DNA of 64,000 nucleotides from Klebsiella indica (lineage in GTDB: Bacteria > Pseudomonadota > Gammaproteobacteria > Enterobacterales > Enterobacteriaceae). Below the pieces are notes generated by a model, which ran no database searches, had not been told where the DNA came from, and worked only from the letters and a program-made list of their open reading frames with translations. A program made the position numbers and the translations under genes. The stretch spans positions 62,001 to 126,000 of the forward strand of contig NZ_VCHQ01000014.1 in NCBI RefSeq assembly GCF_005860775.1. Reading direction: 5' to 3'. Within the stretch, counting starts at the first letter, position 1; each line of letters starts with the position of its first letter. This document shows positions 48,961 to 59,211 of the stretch, one piece after another.

Positions 48961-49283
48961 AAATGTGTGTGCTGCGTCAAGAAAATGAGCGTTTTCGCGC
49001 TATAAACGGGTGTTCAGCCATTTTGCGGGAGCGTTTCACCGCTCAATTTTTTAACCTGAAGATTAACAATTATGAAAAAGTCGCGGGGAAACACAGTTAG
49101 CAGACCAGGTAAAGGCTGAAAAGTGTTGCAAACCGCAATCTGCGCGGCTTGCCGCTGGACAGTGACGGCGGGGCTTCATACAATCGACTACATCATTACT
49201 GTAGTGCGCTAATTTTCGTTAAGGCGTCAACGCGTATACGAAACGGACGGTTTCTATCAACGCCTTGCAAGTTCAGGAGAGGT

Positions 49284-49529
49284 ATGACGATGTCATTAGA
49301 AGTGTTTGAGAAATTAGAATCTAAAGTTCAGCAGGCGATTGATACCATCACTCTGTTACAGATGGAAATCGAAGAGCTGAAAGAAAAGAACAACACGCTG
49401 GCGCAGGAAGTACAGAGCGCGCAGCACACCCGTGAAGAAATTGAGCGTGAAAACGGTCAGTTGAAAGAACAGCTGCAGGGCTGGCAGGATCGTCTGCAGG
49501 CGCTGCTGGGCCGCATGGAAGAAGTATAA
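49284..49529 (+). CDS. zapB: Cell division factor ZapB
   Basis: An 81-residue protein that is nearly all coiled coil (heptads from [14 protein letters not shown] to the end). It joins the Z-ring through ZapA and links it to MatP and the Ter region. AGGAG precedes two in-frame starts (49284 and 49290); E. coli numbering favours 49284. The C-terminus GRMEEV is identical to E. coli. It is divergent from glpF as usual, but rraA, its normal downstream neighbour, is replaced by sbp. Confidence 0.96.
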   Translation: MTMSLEVFEKLESKVQQAIDTITLLQMEIEELKEKNNTLAQEVQSAQHTREEIERENGQLKEQLQGWQDRLQALLGRMEEV

Positions 49530-49537
49530 TGATTTCC

Positions 49538-49559
49538 CCCTCTCCCGTTTGGGAGAGGG
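49538..49559 (+). terminator. Hairpin after zapB
   Basis: CCCTCTCCC and GGGAGAGGG form a nine-bp perfect stem with a four-base GTTT loop, eight bp past the zapB stop. It lacks a clear U-run (TATTCCCC follows), so it is a likely but not certain terminator. It stands at the zapB-sbp joint. Confidence 0.5.
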
Positions 49560-49677
49560 TATTCCCCCCCGCTTTATATATTCACAAGTTATAGCAAATC
49601 TTTTTTTATTCTTTAATCATCGATTGGCTTTCTGGCACGCTTAACCCCTCACAACACAACACAAAGAGAGCGGTGCG

Positions 49678-50667
49678 ATGAATAAATGGGGCGTAGGGTT
49701 AACTCTGTTGCTGGCATCCGCCAGCGTTCTGGCAAAAGATATTCAACTATTAAACGTTTCTTACGATCCGACGCGTGAGCTGTACGAACAGTACAATAAA
49801 GCGTTTAGCGCGCACTGGAAGCAGGAAACTGGCGACAACGTGGTGATTCGCCAGTCTCATGGCGGCTCCGGCAAACAGGCGACCTCGGTAATCAATGGCA
49901 TTGATGCCGATGTTGTCACTCTTGCGCTGGCCTATGACGTCGACGCGATTGCTGAGCGCGGCCGGATTGATAAAAACTGGCTGAAACGCCTGCCGGATAA
50001 CTCGGCGCCATATACTTCAACCATTGTGTTCCTCGTACGTAAAGGCAATCCCAGGCAGATTCATGACTGGAACGACCTGATAAAACCAGGTGTGTCGGTG
50101 ATTACTCCGAACCCGAAAACTTCCGGCGGCGCGCGCTGGAACTATCTGGCGGCCTGGGGCTACGCTCTGCATCATAACAATGGCGATCAGGCTAAAGCTC
50201 AGGCGTTCGTGAAAGCGCTGTTTAAGAACGTTGAAGTGCTGGATTCTGGCGCGCGTGGCGCAACCAACACCTTTGTCGAGCGCGGCATTGGCGATGTGCT
50301 GATTGCCTGGGAAAACGAAGCCCTGCTGGCGACGAGCGCGCTGGGTAAAGATAAATTTGAAATCATCACCCCGAGTGAATCGATTCTGGCTGAGCCGACC
50401 GTTGCTGTCGTTGATAAAGTGGTCGACAAAAAAGGAACCCGCCAGGTGGCGGAAGCGTATCTGAAGTATCTCTACTCGCCGGAAGGCCAGGAGATCGCGG
50501 CGAAGAATTTCTATCGCCCACGGGACCCTGAAGTGGCGAAAAAATATGCCAGTGAGTTCCCGAAACTGAAGTTGTTCACTATTGATGATGTATTTGGCGG
50601 CTGGACTAAAGCCCAGAAAGAGCACTTTTCTAACGGCGGCACCTTCGATCAGATTAGCCAGCGTTAA
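49678..50667 (+). CDS. sbp: Sulfate-binding protein Sbp
   Basis: Periplasmic receptor for sulfate and thiosulfate, delivering to CysUWA. Length is 329 residues (E. coli 329) with a signal peptide ending at VLA-KD (residue 19). Anion-binding text includes [25 protein letters not shown] and [12 protein letters not shown]. The translated start is the ATG at 49678 after AGAGAG. It is followed by cdh as in E. coli, but pfkA, the normal upstream gene, is missing. Confidence 0.97.
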   Translation: MNKWGVGLTLLLASASVLAKDIQLLNVSYDPTRELYEQYNKAFSAHWKQETGDNVVIRQSHGGSGKQATSVINGIDADVVTLALAYDVDAIAERGRIDKNWLKRLPDNSAPYTSTIVFLVRKGNPRQIHDWNDLIKPGVSVITPNPKTSGGARWNYLAAWGYALHHNNGDQAKAQAFVKALFKNVEVLDSGARGATNTFVERGIGDVLIAWENEALLATSALGKDKFEIITPSESILAEPTVAVVDKVVDKKGTRQVAEAYLKYLYSPEGQEIAAKNFYRPRDPEVAKKYASEFPKLKLFTIDDVFGGWTKAQKEHFSNGGTFDQISQR

Positions 50668-50837
50668 TTCTCTTAGTTTGTCCCCGGCGGCACCCTTGCC
50701 TGTCGGGGAGCGACGTTCATGCAGCGTGGCGGTTTTGCCGCCTCACCGCCGGAAAAGGATTCCGTAACTCTCTTCTGTTTTCATTTAGTCATTAAACTGC
50801 GCTACTCTTCCGTTTCCGGTCGAGACAGGAAAACATA

Positions 50838-51593
50838 ATGCGAAGAGTACGGTATCTTTTATTAGCGTTGCTGGTTGTGGTTCTGGCGGCGATTGCTGGC
50901 GGTTATCACTGGTTCCATTCCGGCAATCCTGACGCGTTGCGTCACATTGTGCTGCAACAGTGCGTCCCTGACCAACAGCAGAATCATAATCCTGCGCCCT
51001 GTGCGGAAGTGAACCTGAAGGCTGGCTATGTTCTGTTGAAGGATCGCAATGGTCCGCTGCAGTACCTGTTGATGCCGACTTACCGTATTAACGGTACCGA
51101 AAGCCCGTTGTTGCTTAACCCATTGACGCCAAACTTCTTCTGGCAGGCCTGGCAGAGGCGCGAAATCTTGAGTCAGCATCGTGGTTCCGCCGTATCGGAT
51201 AATGTGGTCTCTTTGGCTATCAACTCACGCAGCGGGCGTACGCAAAATCATCTCCATATTCATATCTCCTGCCTGCGGCCTGATGTTCGAACGCAACTGG
51301 ATAACGAAGCGTCCGCTATTAGCAGCCGCTGGTTGCCGCTGCCCGGTGGGTTAATGGGCCATAAATATCTGGCGCGTCGGGTTACCGAAACGGAGCTGGC
51401 GCAGCGCAGCCCGTTCCTGATGCTGGCGGAAGAGGTGCCGGAGGCGCGGGAGCATATGGGCCGCTTTGCGCTGGCAATGGCGAAACAGAGTGACGGATCG
51501 CTGGTACTGCTGGCGACCGAGCGTAATTTGCTGACGCTCAATCGCGCATCGGCGGAAGAACTTCAGGATCATCGTTGCGCGATCCTGCATTAA
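50838..51593 (+). CDS. cdh: CDP-diacylglycerol pyrophosphatase
   Basis: Splits CDP-diacylglycerol to phosphatidate and CMP; HIT-like fold. Length is 251 residues, as in E. coli. An N-terminal membrane anchor ([21 protein letters not shown]) precedes the catalytic part, where the histidine triad-like [12 protein letters not shown] is seen around residue 137. It follows sbp by 170 bp. Confidence 0.95.
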   Translation: MRRVRYLLLALLVVVLAAIAGGYHWFHSGNPDALRHIVLQQCVPDQQQNHNPAPCAEVNLKAGYVLLKDRNGPLQYLLMPTYRINGTESPLLLNPLTPNFFWQAWQRREILSQHRGSAVSDNVVSLAINSRSGRTQNHLHIHISCLRPDVRTQLDNEASAISSRWLPLPGGLMGHKYLARRVTETELAQRSPFLMLAEEVPEAREHMGRFALAMAKQSDGSLVLLATERNLLTLNRASAEELQDHRCAILH

Positions 51594-51839
51594 CCCCGCG
51601 ATATCCGCCATTTTTATGGCCTTCAGCATTGGGGGCCGCAAATTCATCGCGCACTTACCGCATGGAGGCGGTACGCATCAGGGACGCTGGTGAGAACGTA
51701 AGGGCGCATCCAGAAGTGGCCGCCAGATGAAAGTGGCGTGCTGATGGCTTGCTTATCTGGCTGGCATTACATCATCTCAAGCGTTTACCTGTCTTACTGG
51801 CTGGCGTATTCTTGCTGAAAAAAACGACAGGAGACAGGT

Positions 51840-53144
51840 ATGTCACTCTGGTTGTCCCATCCTCTGTTCCTTCCTACGATTATCGTTGGTATCACTATTC
51901 TTCTTTGGGCGACTTCGCTGCTGCCGGAGTTTTTGACCGCGTTGCTGTTTTTTGCCGCCGCAATGATTGCCAAAATCGCTCCGCCGGATGTTATCTTCGG
52001 CGGCTTCGCCTCATCGGCTTTCTGGCTGGTATTCAGCGGCTTTGTGCTGGGGATCGCCATTCGCAAAACCGGTCTGGCGGACAGAGCGGCGCGGGCGCTA
52101 TCGTCGCGGTTGACCAATTCCTGGCCGCTGATGGTTGGTAGCGTAGTGCTGCTCAGCTATGCCCTGGCTTTCGTTATGCCATCCAATATGGGGCGCATTG
52201 CGCTGCTGATGCCGATTGTTGCGGCGATGGCGAAGCGTGCGGGTATTGAGGATGGCACGCGCCCCTGGTACGGGCTGGCGCTGGCGGTTGGGTTCGGTAC
52301 CTTTCAACTGTCCGCCACGATTCTGCCTGCCAACGTACCGAATCTGGTGATGAGCGGCGCGGCGGAAGGGTCATACGGTATCCACCTGAATTACGTGCCC
52401 TATTTACTGCTCCATACACCGGTGCTCGGCTGGTTGAAAGGGGCGGTGTTGATTGCGCTGATATGCTGGCTGTTTCCCGGGCAACCCCATCCGCCGAGCG
52501 ATATGACGCCGCAGCCGCCAATGAGCCGTGACGAGAAGCGCCTGGCGTGGATGTTGGCGGCAGTATTGACGCTGTGGGTGACGGAGAGCTGGCACGGCGT
52601 CGGGCCAGCCTGGACCGGGCTGGCGGCGGCGGCGATCACGCTTCTGCCGCGGATCGGTTTTATTCGCGGCGAAGAGTTCTCCAGCGGGGTGAATATTCGC
52701 ACCTGCCTCTATGTTGCCGGAATTCTGGGGCTGGCGATCACGGTGACTCAAACCGGTATTGGTCGTGTGATGGGGAATGCGTTGCTGCATATTATGCCGC
52801 TGGATCAAGAGAGCCCGTTCACCAGCTTTCTCGCATTGACTGGTATCACCAGCGCGCTGAACTTTATTATGACCGCTAACGGCGTGCCGGCGCTGTATAC
52901 CACCTTCGCTCAGAGCTTTGCCGATGCCACCGGCTTCCCGCTGTTAAGTGTGATTATGATTCAGGTGCTGGGCTACTCTACGCCGCTGCTGCCGTATCAG
53001 GCGTCGCCGATTGTGGTGGCGATGGGGCTGGGAAAAGTCCCTGCGCGTGCCGGCATGCTGCTGTGTATTGCGCTGGCGGCAGTGAGCTATTTGATTCTGC
53101 TGCCGCTGGATTATCTGTGGTATCAGGCGTTGGGGAAATTGTAG
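51840..53144 (+). CDS. SLC13/DASS-type anion transporter
   Basis: A 434-residue membrane protein with 11-12 helices, of the SLC13 (divalent anion/sodium symporter) fold. It has an SALNFIMTANGVPA loop and a second half resembling the first (SNMGRIALLMPI), as expected for paired re-entrant hairpins. A good GGAG site precedes the ATG. Relatives carry dicarboxylates, citrate or sulfate; the sbp neighbour makes sulfate an idea only. It lies between cdh and tpiA, where E. coli has no such gene, and shares a terminator hairpin with tpiA. Confidence 0.85.
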   Translation: MSLWLSHPLFLPTIIVGITILLWATSLLPEFLTALLFFAAAMIAKIAPPDVIFGGFASSAFWLVFSGFVLGIAIRKTGLADRAARALSSRLTNSWPLMVGSVVLLSYALAFVMPSNMGRIALLMPIVAAMAKRAGIEDGTRPWYGLALAVGFGTFQLSATILPANVPNLVMSGAAEGSYGIHLNYVPYLLLHTPVLGWLKGAVLIALICWLFPGQPHPPSDMTPQPPMSRDEKRLAWMLAAVLTLWVTESWHGVGPAWTGLAAAAITLLPRIGFIRGEEFSSGVNIRTCLYVAGILGLAITVTQTGIGRVMGNALLHIMPLDQESPFTSFLALTGITSALNFIMTANGVPALYTTFAQSFADATGFPLLSVIMIQVLGYSTPLLPYQASPIVVAMGLGKVPARAGMLLCIALAAVSYLILLPLDYLWYQALGKL

Positions 53145-53149
53145 CAGGA

Positions 53150-53177
53150 TAAAAAGAACCCGGACGTTTTGTCCGGG
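53150..53177 (-). terminator. Terminator of tpiA
   Basis: CCCGGAC/GTCCGGG make a seven-bp stem with a five-base loop. On the minus strand it is followed by TTCTTTTT, giving a Rho-independent terminator for tpiA; the convergent transporter may use it in the other direction less well. Confidence 0.75.
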
Positions 53178-53202
53178 CCATCTGTATTGTAACTATTGTA
53201 TC

Positions 53203-53970
53203 TTACGCATTTTTTGCCGCTTCAGCGGCTTTAACGATCACTGCGAAAGCGTCAGCTTTCAAGGATGCGCCGCCAACCAGCGCGCCGTCGATATCCGGCT
53301 GGGTGAACAGCTCCGCCGCGTTGCCCGCGTTAACGGAACCGCCATACTGGATGATGACTTGCTCAGCCACTTTCGCATCGGCTTTCGCGATGTGGTCACG
53401 AATAAATTTGTGTACCGCCTGAGCCTGAGCCGGGGTAGCGGATTTGCCGGTACCGATTGCCCACACCGGTTCGTAAGCGATAACGGCGCCTTCGAACGCG
53501 CTCGCGCCCTGAGTTTTCAGAACGGCGTCGATCTGACGCGCGCACACTTCTTCCGTTTTTCCCGCTTCGTTTTCTGCTTCGGTTTCACCGATGCACAGTA
53601 CCGGGATCAGCCCCTGTTCTTTCAGAACAGCGAATTTTTTAGCGATAAATTCATCGGATTCTTTGTGGTAGGTACGACGCTCGGAGTGGCCGATAATGAT
53701 GTACTGAGCGCCGATGTCTTTCAGCATTGCGGCAGATGTTTCGCCGGTGAATGCGCCGGACAGGTTCAGGTCAACGTTCTGCGCGCCCAGGTGAATGTGG
53801 CTGCCTGCTGCGGCTTGTTTAGCCAGGTCGATGTACATCTCAGGCGGAGCAATGGCAACGGCACAGCCGGTTACGCCAGCCAGTTCGGTACGCAGGTTAG
53901 CGACCAGTTCGTTTACCATGTGGCGGCTGCCGTTCAGTTTCCAGTTACCCATCACTAAAGGATGTCGCAT
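53203..53970 (-). CDS. tpiA: Triosephosphate isomerase
   Basis: Interconverts dihydroxyacetone phosphate and glyceraldehyde-3-phosphate. Length is 255 residues, as in E. coli. The active-site Lys (GNWKLNGS, Lys11), His ([11 protein letters not shown]) and Glu ([15 protein letters not shown]) are all present, and the phosphate loop is GGSVNAGNA and ALVGGASL. It is followed by a terminator. Confidence 0.99.
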   Translation of the reverse strand: MRHPLVMGNWKLNGSRHMVNELVANLRTELAGVTGCAVAIAPPEMYIDLAKQAAAGSHIHLGAQNVDLNLSGAFTGETSAAMLKDIGAQYIIIGHSERRTYHKESDEFIAKKFAVLKEQGLIPVLCIGETEAENEAGKTEEVCARQIDAVLKTQGASAFEGAVIAYEPVWAIGTGKSATPAQAQAVHKFIRDHIAKADAKVAEQVIIQYGGSVNAGNAAELFTQPDIDGALVGGASLKADAFAVIVKAAEAAKNA

Positions 53971-54078
53971 TTTTATTCTCCACGCTTTAAAGCGAATTAA
54001 GGAATATAGCCGCCCCCGCGGGCAGCATGGTCTGTGAAACAGTATAGAGATTCATCCCTGGAAAGGCTTTGCTTTTTG

Positions 54079-54678
54079 TCATTTATTGTTGTTTTCCAGC
54101 GTTTCAGATAGCGCCAGCTTAATCGGTTCAACAGCGAAGGTTAGCCCCTTTTCACCGTCGTCAGCCACAACATAGCGCACCGCGCCTTCGCTTTCCGTGA
54201 AATAACGCTTTCCTTTCCCTGCGGCCAGCAATTTTTGCAGCTTCTGCTGGCTTTGTATCTGGCTAAGCGTAGGCACGAAAGCGCGTATTACGGCACTCAT
54301 ATACTCCTGCGCTTTGGCTTTCGCCGCTCTTTGCTGCGGCCCCTCAATCGGCAGCCAGGTGATTTGCATTGATTTAATTTTGAGCGTCCCGCGCTCAAGG
54401 GCGGTAGAGGCGTAAAGGTTTTCGTTAATTTTGCTGGCGGCGCGGGTCAGGTTCGCCTGGTCCCGGCTGGAGGTAATGGCGCGAAATTCATTGAGTGGTA
54501 GATTTGGATTATTCGCGTTAAATTTTTCCCGAAACTCGCTGATGGAGGTATCAAAAACCGGCGAGCCCGGGAGAAGATAGGGCGCCGTGGTGGTGGACTC
54601 AGACCCGGCGGACAACGCTTCCGGGCCGACGGATAGCGCCGCCAGGCCAATAAAACATAAGGTTGTCCACTTCTTCAT
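54079..54678 (-). CDS. yiiQ: DUF1454 family periplasmic protein YiiQ
   Basis: A 199-residue protein of unknown function, same length as E. coli YiiQ. A signal peptide (KKWTTLCFIGLAALSVG..ALSA) ends near residue 24. The body has conserved blocks FREKFNANNPNLPLNEFRAI and ASKINENLYASTALERGTLKIKS. The ATG at 54678 is preferred over 54684 from ribosome-site spacing and E. coli alignment. It is upstream of tpiA with a 108-bp gap. Confidence 0.92.
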   Translation of the reverse strand: MKKWTTLCFIGLAALSVGPEALSAGSESTTTAPYLLPGSPVFDTSISEFREKFNANNPNLPLNEFRAITSSRDQANLTRAASKINENLYASTALERGTLKIKSMQITWLPIEGPQQRAAKAKAQEYMSAVIRAFVPTLSQIQSQQKLQKLLAAGKGKRYFTESEGAVRYVVADDGEKGLTFAVEPIKLALSETLENNNK

Positions 54679-54790
54679 ACCCATCTTTCCTTTTTTTGTC
54701 TGCAGATGATTAAAACGATAACCGCCGCGCTTGTCAAAAAGTCACTCCTCCAGGCTAAACTACGCCAGTGATGATCATAAGGAATAAAAT

Positions 54791-55219
54791 ATGTCCCTAC
54801 AGCAGTGGCTATTCTCAATTAAAGGGCGGATTGGACGCCGCGATTTCTGGATCTGGATTGCTATCTGGATAATGACCATGAGCGCGCTGTTTACGCTGGC
54901 TGGCAGTAATCTTCTCAATTTGCAAACGGCGGCTTTTATTCTGGTGTGCCTGTTGTGGCCCACGGCGGCAGTCACCGTTAAACGCCTGCACGATCGGGGA
55001 AAATCCGGGCTCTGGGCGCTACTGCTGATTCTGGCGTGGATGCTGCTGGCGGGGAACTGGTCCATGTTGCCCGGCGTCTGGCAGTGGGGCGTAGGGCGGT
55101 TCATTCCGACGCTGATTATCGTCATGATGCTTATTGATCTGGGCGCATTTGTCGGCACCCAGGGGGCGAATAAGTTTGGTGCCGAGACGCTGGATGTACG
55201 CTGGAAAGCGGCGTCCTGA
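54791..55219 (+). CDS. yiiR: DUF805 family membrane protein YiiR
   Basis: A 142-residue inner-membrane protein with the DUF805 signature GRIGRRDFWIWIAIW near the N-terminus and VKRLHDRGKSGLWALLLIL in the middle, and four hydrophobic segments. Function is unknown. It ends at 55219 and the convergent fpr stop codon occupies 55220-55222, so the two genes abut tail to tail with no gap. Confidence 0.92.
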   Translation: MSLQQWLFSIKGRIGRRDFWIWIAIWIMTMSALFTLAGSNLLNLQTAAFILVCLLWPTAAVTVKRLHDRGKSGLWALLLILAWMLLAGNWSMLPGVWQWGVGRFIPTLIIVMMLIDLGAFVGTQGANKFGAETLDVRWKAAS

Positions 55220-55966
55220 CTACCAGTAGTGTTCGGCAGTCATATGGCCAGGGCGGCGACGCAGATGCTTGCGCATCTGCCGGGTCTCTTTCAGCAACTG
55301 CTGGGTGTCGCGCACCATCTGCGGGTTCCCACACAGCATGACGTGGCTGTTATCGGCATTCATCGGCAGGCCAACGGCCTCTTCCAGCGCGCCGGTTTCA
55401 ATCAGGAACGGAATCCGTCCCGTCAGCATACCCGGCACGCTTTCCCGGCTGACAACCGGCTGAATGCGGAGTTTACCCGCATAGTGTGCTGCCAGCGCCT
55501 GCATCTGCGGCAGGTAGCTGAGGTCGGCGGCATACCGCGCCGCGTGTACCAGCACCACGTTTTTAAAGCGCTCCAGGTCTTTCCCCTCTTCCAGAATCGA
55601 CAGGTACGGGCCAATCGCCGTACCCGTGGCTAACATCCACAGCGTGTCGCAATCCGGTACTTCGTCCAGCACAAAGAAACCGGCGGCCTCGCTGACAACC
55701 TGCACTTCATCTCCCGGCTTCAGCGCCGCGAGCCGTGGGCTGAGTTTGCCCTCCGGTACGGTTACCAGGTAGAACTCAAGATCAGGATTCCCGGGCGCGT
55801 TGACGTAGGAATAGGCGCGCTGCACGCGTTCACCGTCAACATCCAGCCCCAGTTTGGCAAACTGCCCTGCGGTGAATGGATCAACCGGCGCGTGAACGGT
55901 GAGGCTAAACAGTGCATCAGTCCAGTTCTGCACTTTTATCACTTTGCCTGTAACCCAGTTTGCCAT
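55220..55966 (-). CDS. fpr: Ferredoxin/flavodoxin-NADP+ reductase
   Basis: FAD enzyme that reduces flavodoxin and ferredoxin with NADPH; SoxRS-induced in E. coli. Length is 248 residues. FAD-binding text RAYSYVNAPGNPDLEFY, NADP motif LATGTAIGPYLSIL, and the C-terminal aromatic HYW. It follows glpX by 95 bp, as in E. coli. Confidence 0.97.
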   Translation of the reverse strand: MANWVTGKVIKVQNWTDALFSLTVHAPVDPFTAGQFAKLGLDVDGERVQRAYSYVNAPGNPDLEFYLVTVPEGKLSPRLAALKPGDEVQVVSEAAGFFVLDEVPDCDTLWMLATGTAIGPYLSILEEGKDLERFKNVVLVHAARYAADLSYLPQMQALAAHYAGKLRIQPVVSRESVPGMLTGRIPFLIETGALEEAVGLPMNADNSHVMLCGNPQMVRDTQQLLKETRQMRKHLRRRPGHMTAEHYW

Positions 55967-56061
55967 AACGTCTCTCCTTTCAATCTTGTTAGCGTATCTT
56001 CACCGCGACGAGAGCAGATTTCCAGCCCGAAAAGGCCGGAAAGCTCGATTGATCAAATGAT

Positions 56062-57072
56062 TTACAGGATGTGTAACTGGATATCCGGATCTTTGCGATC
56101 GAGATAATGAATCGACTGAATACGGCGGATGGTACGGGATTTTCCGCGGATGAGCAGCGTTTCGGTGGTGGCCATATTCCCCTTGCGCGTGATACCGTCC
56201 AGCAGATCGCCTTTGGTGATGCCGGTGGCGGAAAAAACCACATTGTCGCTGCGCGCCATATCGTCCAGGCGCAGCACTTTGCCCGTTTCAATGCCCATTG
56301 CCTGGCAGCGCTGCAGCTCGTTTTCGCCGATGCGGCGGTTCTCTTCGTTGTCGCCTTTTACGTGATGACGCGCCAGCAGACGGCCATTCATATCGCCGTC
56401 CAGCGCGCGAATCACCGCTGCGGACACCACACCTTCCGGTGCGCCGCCGATACCGTACATGACGTCAACTTCGCTGTCTGGCATACAGGTGAGAATGGAT
56501 GCCGCGACGTCGCCATCAGGGATGGCGAATACGCGCACGCCCAGTTTTTGTAGTTCAACAATAACGTCATCGTGACGTGGTTTGGCTAAAATGGTGACCG
56601 TTAATTCACTTAGCGGTTTGTTCAGCGCGCTGGCGATGTTATGCAGGTTTTCCGCCAGCGGCAGGTTGAGATCAATAGCGCCTTTCGCCCCCGGACCGAC
56701 AATCAGCTTCTCCATGTACATATCCGGCGCGTTGAGGAAACAGCCCTTATCGCCTACCGCCATGACCGCCAGCGCGTTGGCCTGGCCCATCGCCGTCATG
56801 CGCGTGCCTTCGATGGGATCGACGGCGATATCCACCGCATCACCGTTGCCGGTACCGACGCGCTCGCCAATATACAGCATCGGCGCTTCATCGATTTCGC
56901 CTTCGCCGATCACGATCGTGCCGTCAATATTGACCAGGTTGAGCATAATACGCATGGCATTGACGGCTGCGCCGTCGGCAGTGTTTTTATCACCACGACC
57001 CAACCATTTATAGCCCGCCAGCGCGGCGGCTTCGGTGACACGCGAAAATTCGATGGCCAGTTCTCGTTTCAT
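56062..57072 (-). CDS. glpX: Fructose-1,6-bisphosphatase class II
   Basis: Mn2+-dependent fructose-1,6-bisphosphatase of gluconeogenesis, 336 residues as in E. coli. Metal and substrate motifs are GEGEIDEAPML, DPIEGTRM and GIGGAPEGVVSAA. In E. coli it is the last gene of the glycerol-induced glpFKX operon. Here it starts 53 bp after the recG stop on the same strand and has no glpFK upstream, so it may be read from the spoT-recG transcript or from a new promoter. Confidence 0.97.
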   Translation of the reverse strand: MKRELAIEFSRVTEAAALAGYKWLGRGDKNTADGAAVNAMRIMLNLVNIDGTIVIGEGEIDEAPMLYIGERVGTGNGDAVDIAVDPIEGTRMTAMGQANALAVMAVGDKGCFLNAPDMYMEKLIVGPGAKGAIDLNLPLAENLHNIASALNKPLSELTVTILAKPRHDDVIVELQKLGVRVFAIPDGDVAASILTCMPDSEVDVMYGIGGAPEGVVSAAVIRALDGDMNGRLLARHHVKGDNEENRRIGENELQRCQAMGIETGKVLRLDDMARSDNVVFSATGITKGDLLDGITRKGNMATTETLLIRGKSRTIRRIQSIHYLDRKDPDIQLHIL

Positions 57073-57125
57073 AATCCACTCATCTGAAGAAAAATTATGC
57101 GCAGCGTGGTGAGAGGACCTTTGCG

Positions 57126-59207
57126 CTACGCGTTGGAATAGCGTTCGGTTTCCGGCATCCAGCGCTCAATAAGCGCCTGAGCTTGCCGGGGATAGCGCTC
57201 GTGAATATGACGGGCGATACGCTGAACCTCCGGGATCATCGCCTGATCGCGCAGTAAATCCGCCACTTTGAATTCCGCGTTGCCGGTCTGACGGGTGCCG
57301 AGGAGCTCGCCGGGGCCGCGAATTTCCAGGTCTTTCTGGGCAATGACGAAACCGTCGTTGCTATCGCGCAGCACCTGCAGGCGCTTTTGTGCGGTTTTTG
57401 AGAGCGGCGATTTGTAGAGCAACACGCAGTGAGAGGCCATCGCTCCGCGCCCGACGCGCCCTCTGAGCTGGTGAAGCTGCGCCAGTCCCAGACGTTCCGG
57501 GTTTTCGATAATCATCAGGCTGGCGTTGGGCACGTCAACGCCGACTTCAATCACCGTGGTGGCGACCAGCAGATGCAGCGCACCTTGCTTAAACGCGCTC
57601 ATTACCGCCTGTTTTTCGGCAGATTTCATACGCCCGTGTACCAGGCCGATATTCAGCTCCGGCAGAGCCAGTTTTAGCTCTTCCCAGGTGGCTTCCGCTG
57701 CCTGGGCTTCCAGCAGATCCGATTCTTCAATCAGCGTACAGACCCAGTAGGCCTGGCGGCCTTCATGGCTACAGGCGTTACGCACACGATCGATGATATC
57801 GCTGCGGCGGGTATCCGGAATCGCCACCGTAGTGACTGGCGTGCGGCCCGGCGGCAGTTCGTCGATAACGGAAGTGTCGAGATCGGCGTAGGCGGTCATC
57901 GCCAGAGTCCGTGGAATCGGGGTCGCGGTCATGATCAACTGATGAGGATGAAAACCCTGCTGTTGGCCCTTCTCCCATAACGCCAGGCGCTGGTGGACGC
58001 CAAAACGGTGCTGTTCGTCGATAATGACCAGCGCCAGGCCGTTAAACTGTACCTGTTCCTGGAAGATGGCGTGGGTACCGACAATCATCTGGACCTGGCC
58101 GCTGGCGATCGCCTCCTGTTGCGCCAGACGGGCTTTGCCTTTTTGCTTGCCCGCCAGCCAGCCGACTTCAAGGCCTAAAGGTTCGAACCAACTGCGGAAG
58201 TTATGCGCATGCTGTTCTGCCAGCAGTTCGGTCGGCGCCATTAGCGCTACCTGCTTGCCGTGGGCGATAGCGCGCAATGCGGCAAGCGCGGCGACCAGGG
58301 TTTTACCGGAACCTACATCACCCTGTACCAGACGCATCATCGGTACATCCAGCGCCATATCACGCTCGATTTCAGCCGTCACGCGCGCCTGAGCGCCAGT
58401 AGGTGTGAACGGAAGGGAGGCCAGCAGCTTATCTTTTAGCGTATTGTCAGTGCTGAGTGCGAGGGCGTGGTAGCGCTGGGCGCCCGCCCGCAACGCCAGC
58501 ATGCTGAGGTTATGCGCCAGCAGTTCTTCCAGAATGAGACGCCTCTGCGCCGGATGCTTACCGCTTTCCAGTTCGCTGAGCTGTAAAGAGGGCGGCGGGC
58601 GATGCAGGGTGCGCAAGGCTTCTGGCAGGCTCATCATCCCCTGGGCCAGCTCCGGCGGCAGCAGCTCATTGATCGCGCAGGTTTCAAGTAGTTCCAGCGC
58701 CTGGTCGGTGAGCTTACGCAGGGTCGCCTGCTTGACGCCTTCTGTCGTGGGATAAACCGGGGTCAGCGTTTCCTGTAAATCGGGGGGACTCATATCGCCC
58801 TGAACCCGGTATTCCGGGTGGATCATTTCCGCCCCGTGTTTACCGCGTTTCGCTTCTCCGTAGGCCAGTACGCGGCGCCCGGTCGCCAGGCTATTTTTCA
58901 TTGCCGCGCTGAAATTGAAAAAGCGTAGGGTGAGGATGCCGGAACCGTCGCTGATCTGACAGGTCATCATCCGGCGACCGCCGAAGGTGATGTTGCAGTT
59001 GAGAACTTCACCTTCGACGGTGGCGTACACGCCGGGCAACAGTTCGCTGATTTGATACAGGTGAGTACGGTCTTCATAACGCAGCGGCAGATGCAGAAGC
59101 AGATCCTGCACCGTATGCAGGCCAATTTTCGCCAGTTTGCTGCTCTGTGCCGCGCCAACGCCGGTTAGGGTATTGAGAGGGATGGCATCTAACAGGCGAC
59201 CTTGCAT
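57126..59207 (-). CDS. recG: ATP-dependent DNA helicase RecG
   Basis: Branch-migration helicase for stalled forks and Holliday junctions, 693 residues as in E. coli. N-terminal wedge (OB) domain, then Walker A GDVGSGKT, the DEQH box, TATPIPRTLAMTAY (motif III) and a C-terminal helicase domain with QLRGRVGRG (motif VI). The start is the ATG at 59207 (MQGRLLDAIPL), four bp after the trmH stop; upstream in-frame starts lie inside trmH. Confidence 0.98.
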   Translation of the reverse strand: MQGRLLDAIPLNTLTGVGAAQSSKLAKIGLHTVQDLLLHLPLRYEDRTHLYQISELLPGVYATVEGEVLNCNITFGGRRMMTCQISDGSGILTLRFFNFSAAMKNSLATGRRVLAYGEAKRGKHGAEMIHPEYRVQGDMSPPDLQETLTPVYPTTEGVKQATLRKLTDQALELLETCAINELLPPELAQGMMSLPEALRTLHRPPPSLQLSELESGKHPAQRRLILEELLAHNLSMLALRAGAQRYHALALSTDNTLKDKLLASLPFTPTGAQARVTAEIERDMALDVPMMRLVQGDVGSGKTLVAALAALRAIAHGKQVALMAPTELLAEQHAHNFRSWFEPLGLEVGWLAGKQKGKARLAQQEAIASGQVQMIVGTHAIFQEQVQFNGLALVIIDEQHRFGVHQRLALWEKGQQQGFHPHQLIMTATPIPRTLAMTAYADLDTSVIDELPPGRTPVTTVAIPDTRRSDIIDRVRNACSHEGRQAYWVCTLIEESDLLEAQAAEATWEELKLALPELNIGLVHGRMKSAEKQAVMSAFKQGALHLLVATTVIEVGVDVPNASLMIIENPERLGLAQLHQLRGRVGRGAMASHCVLLYKSPLSKTAQKRLQVLRDSNDGFVIAQKDLEIRGPGELLGTRQTGNAEFKVADLLRDQAMIPEVQRIARHIHERYPRQAQALIERWMPETERYSNA

Positions 59208-59211
59208 AGTT

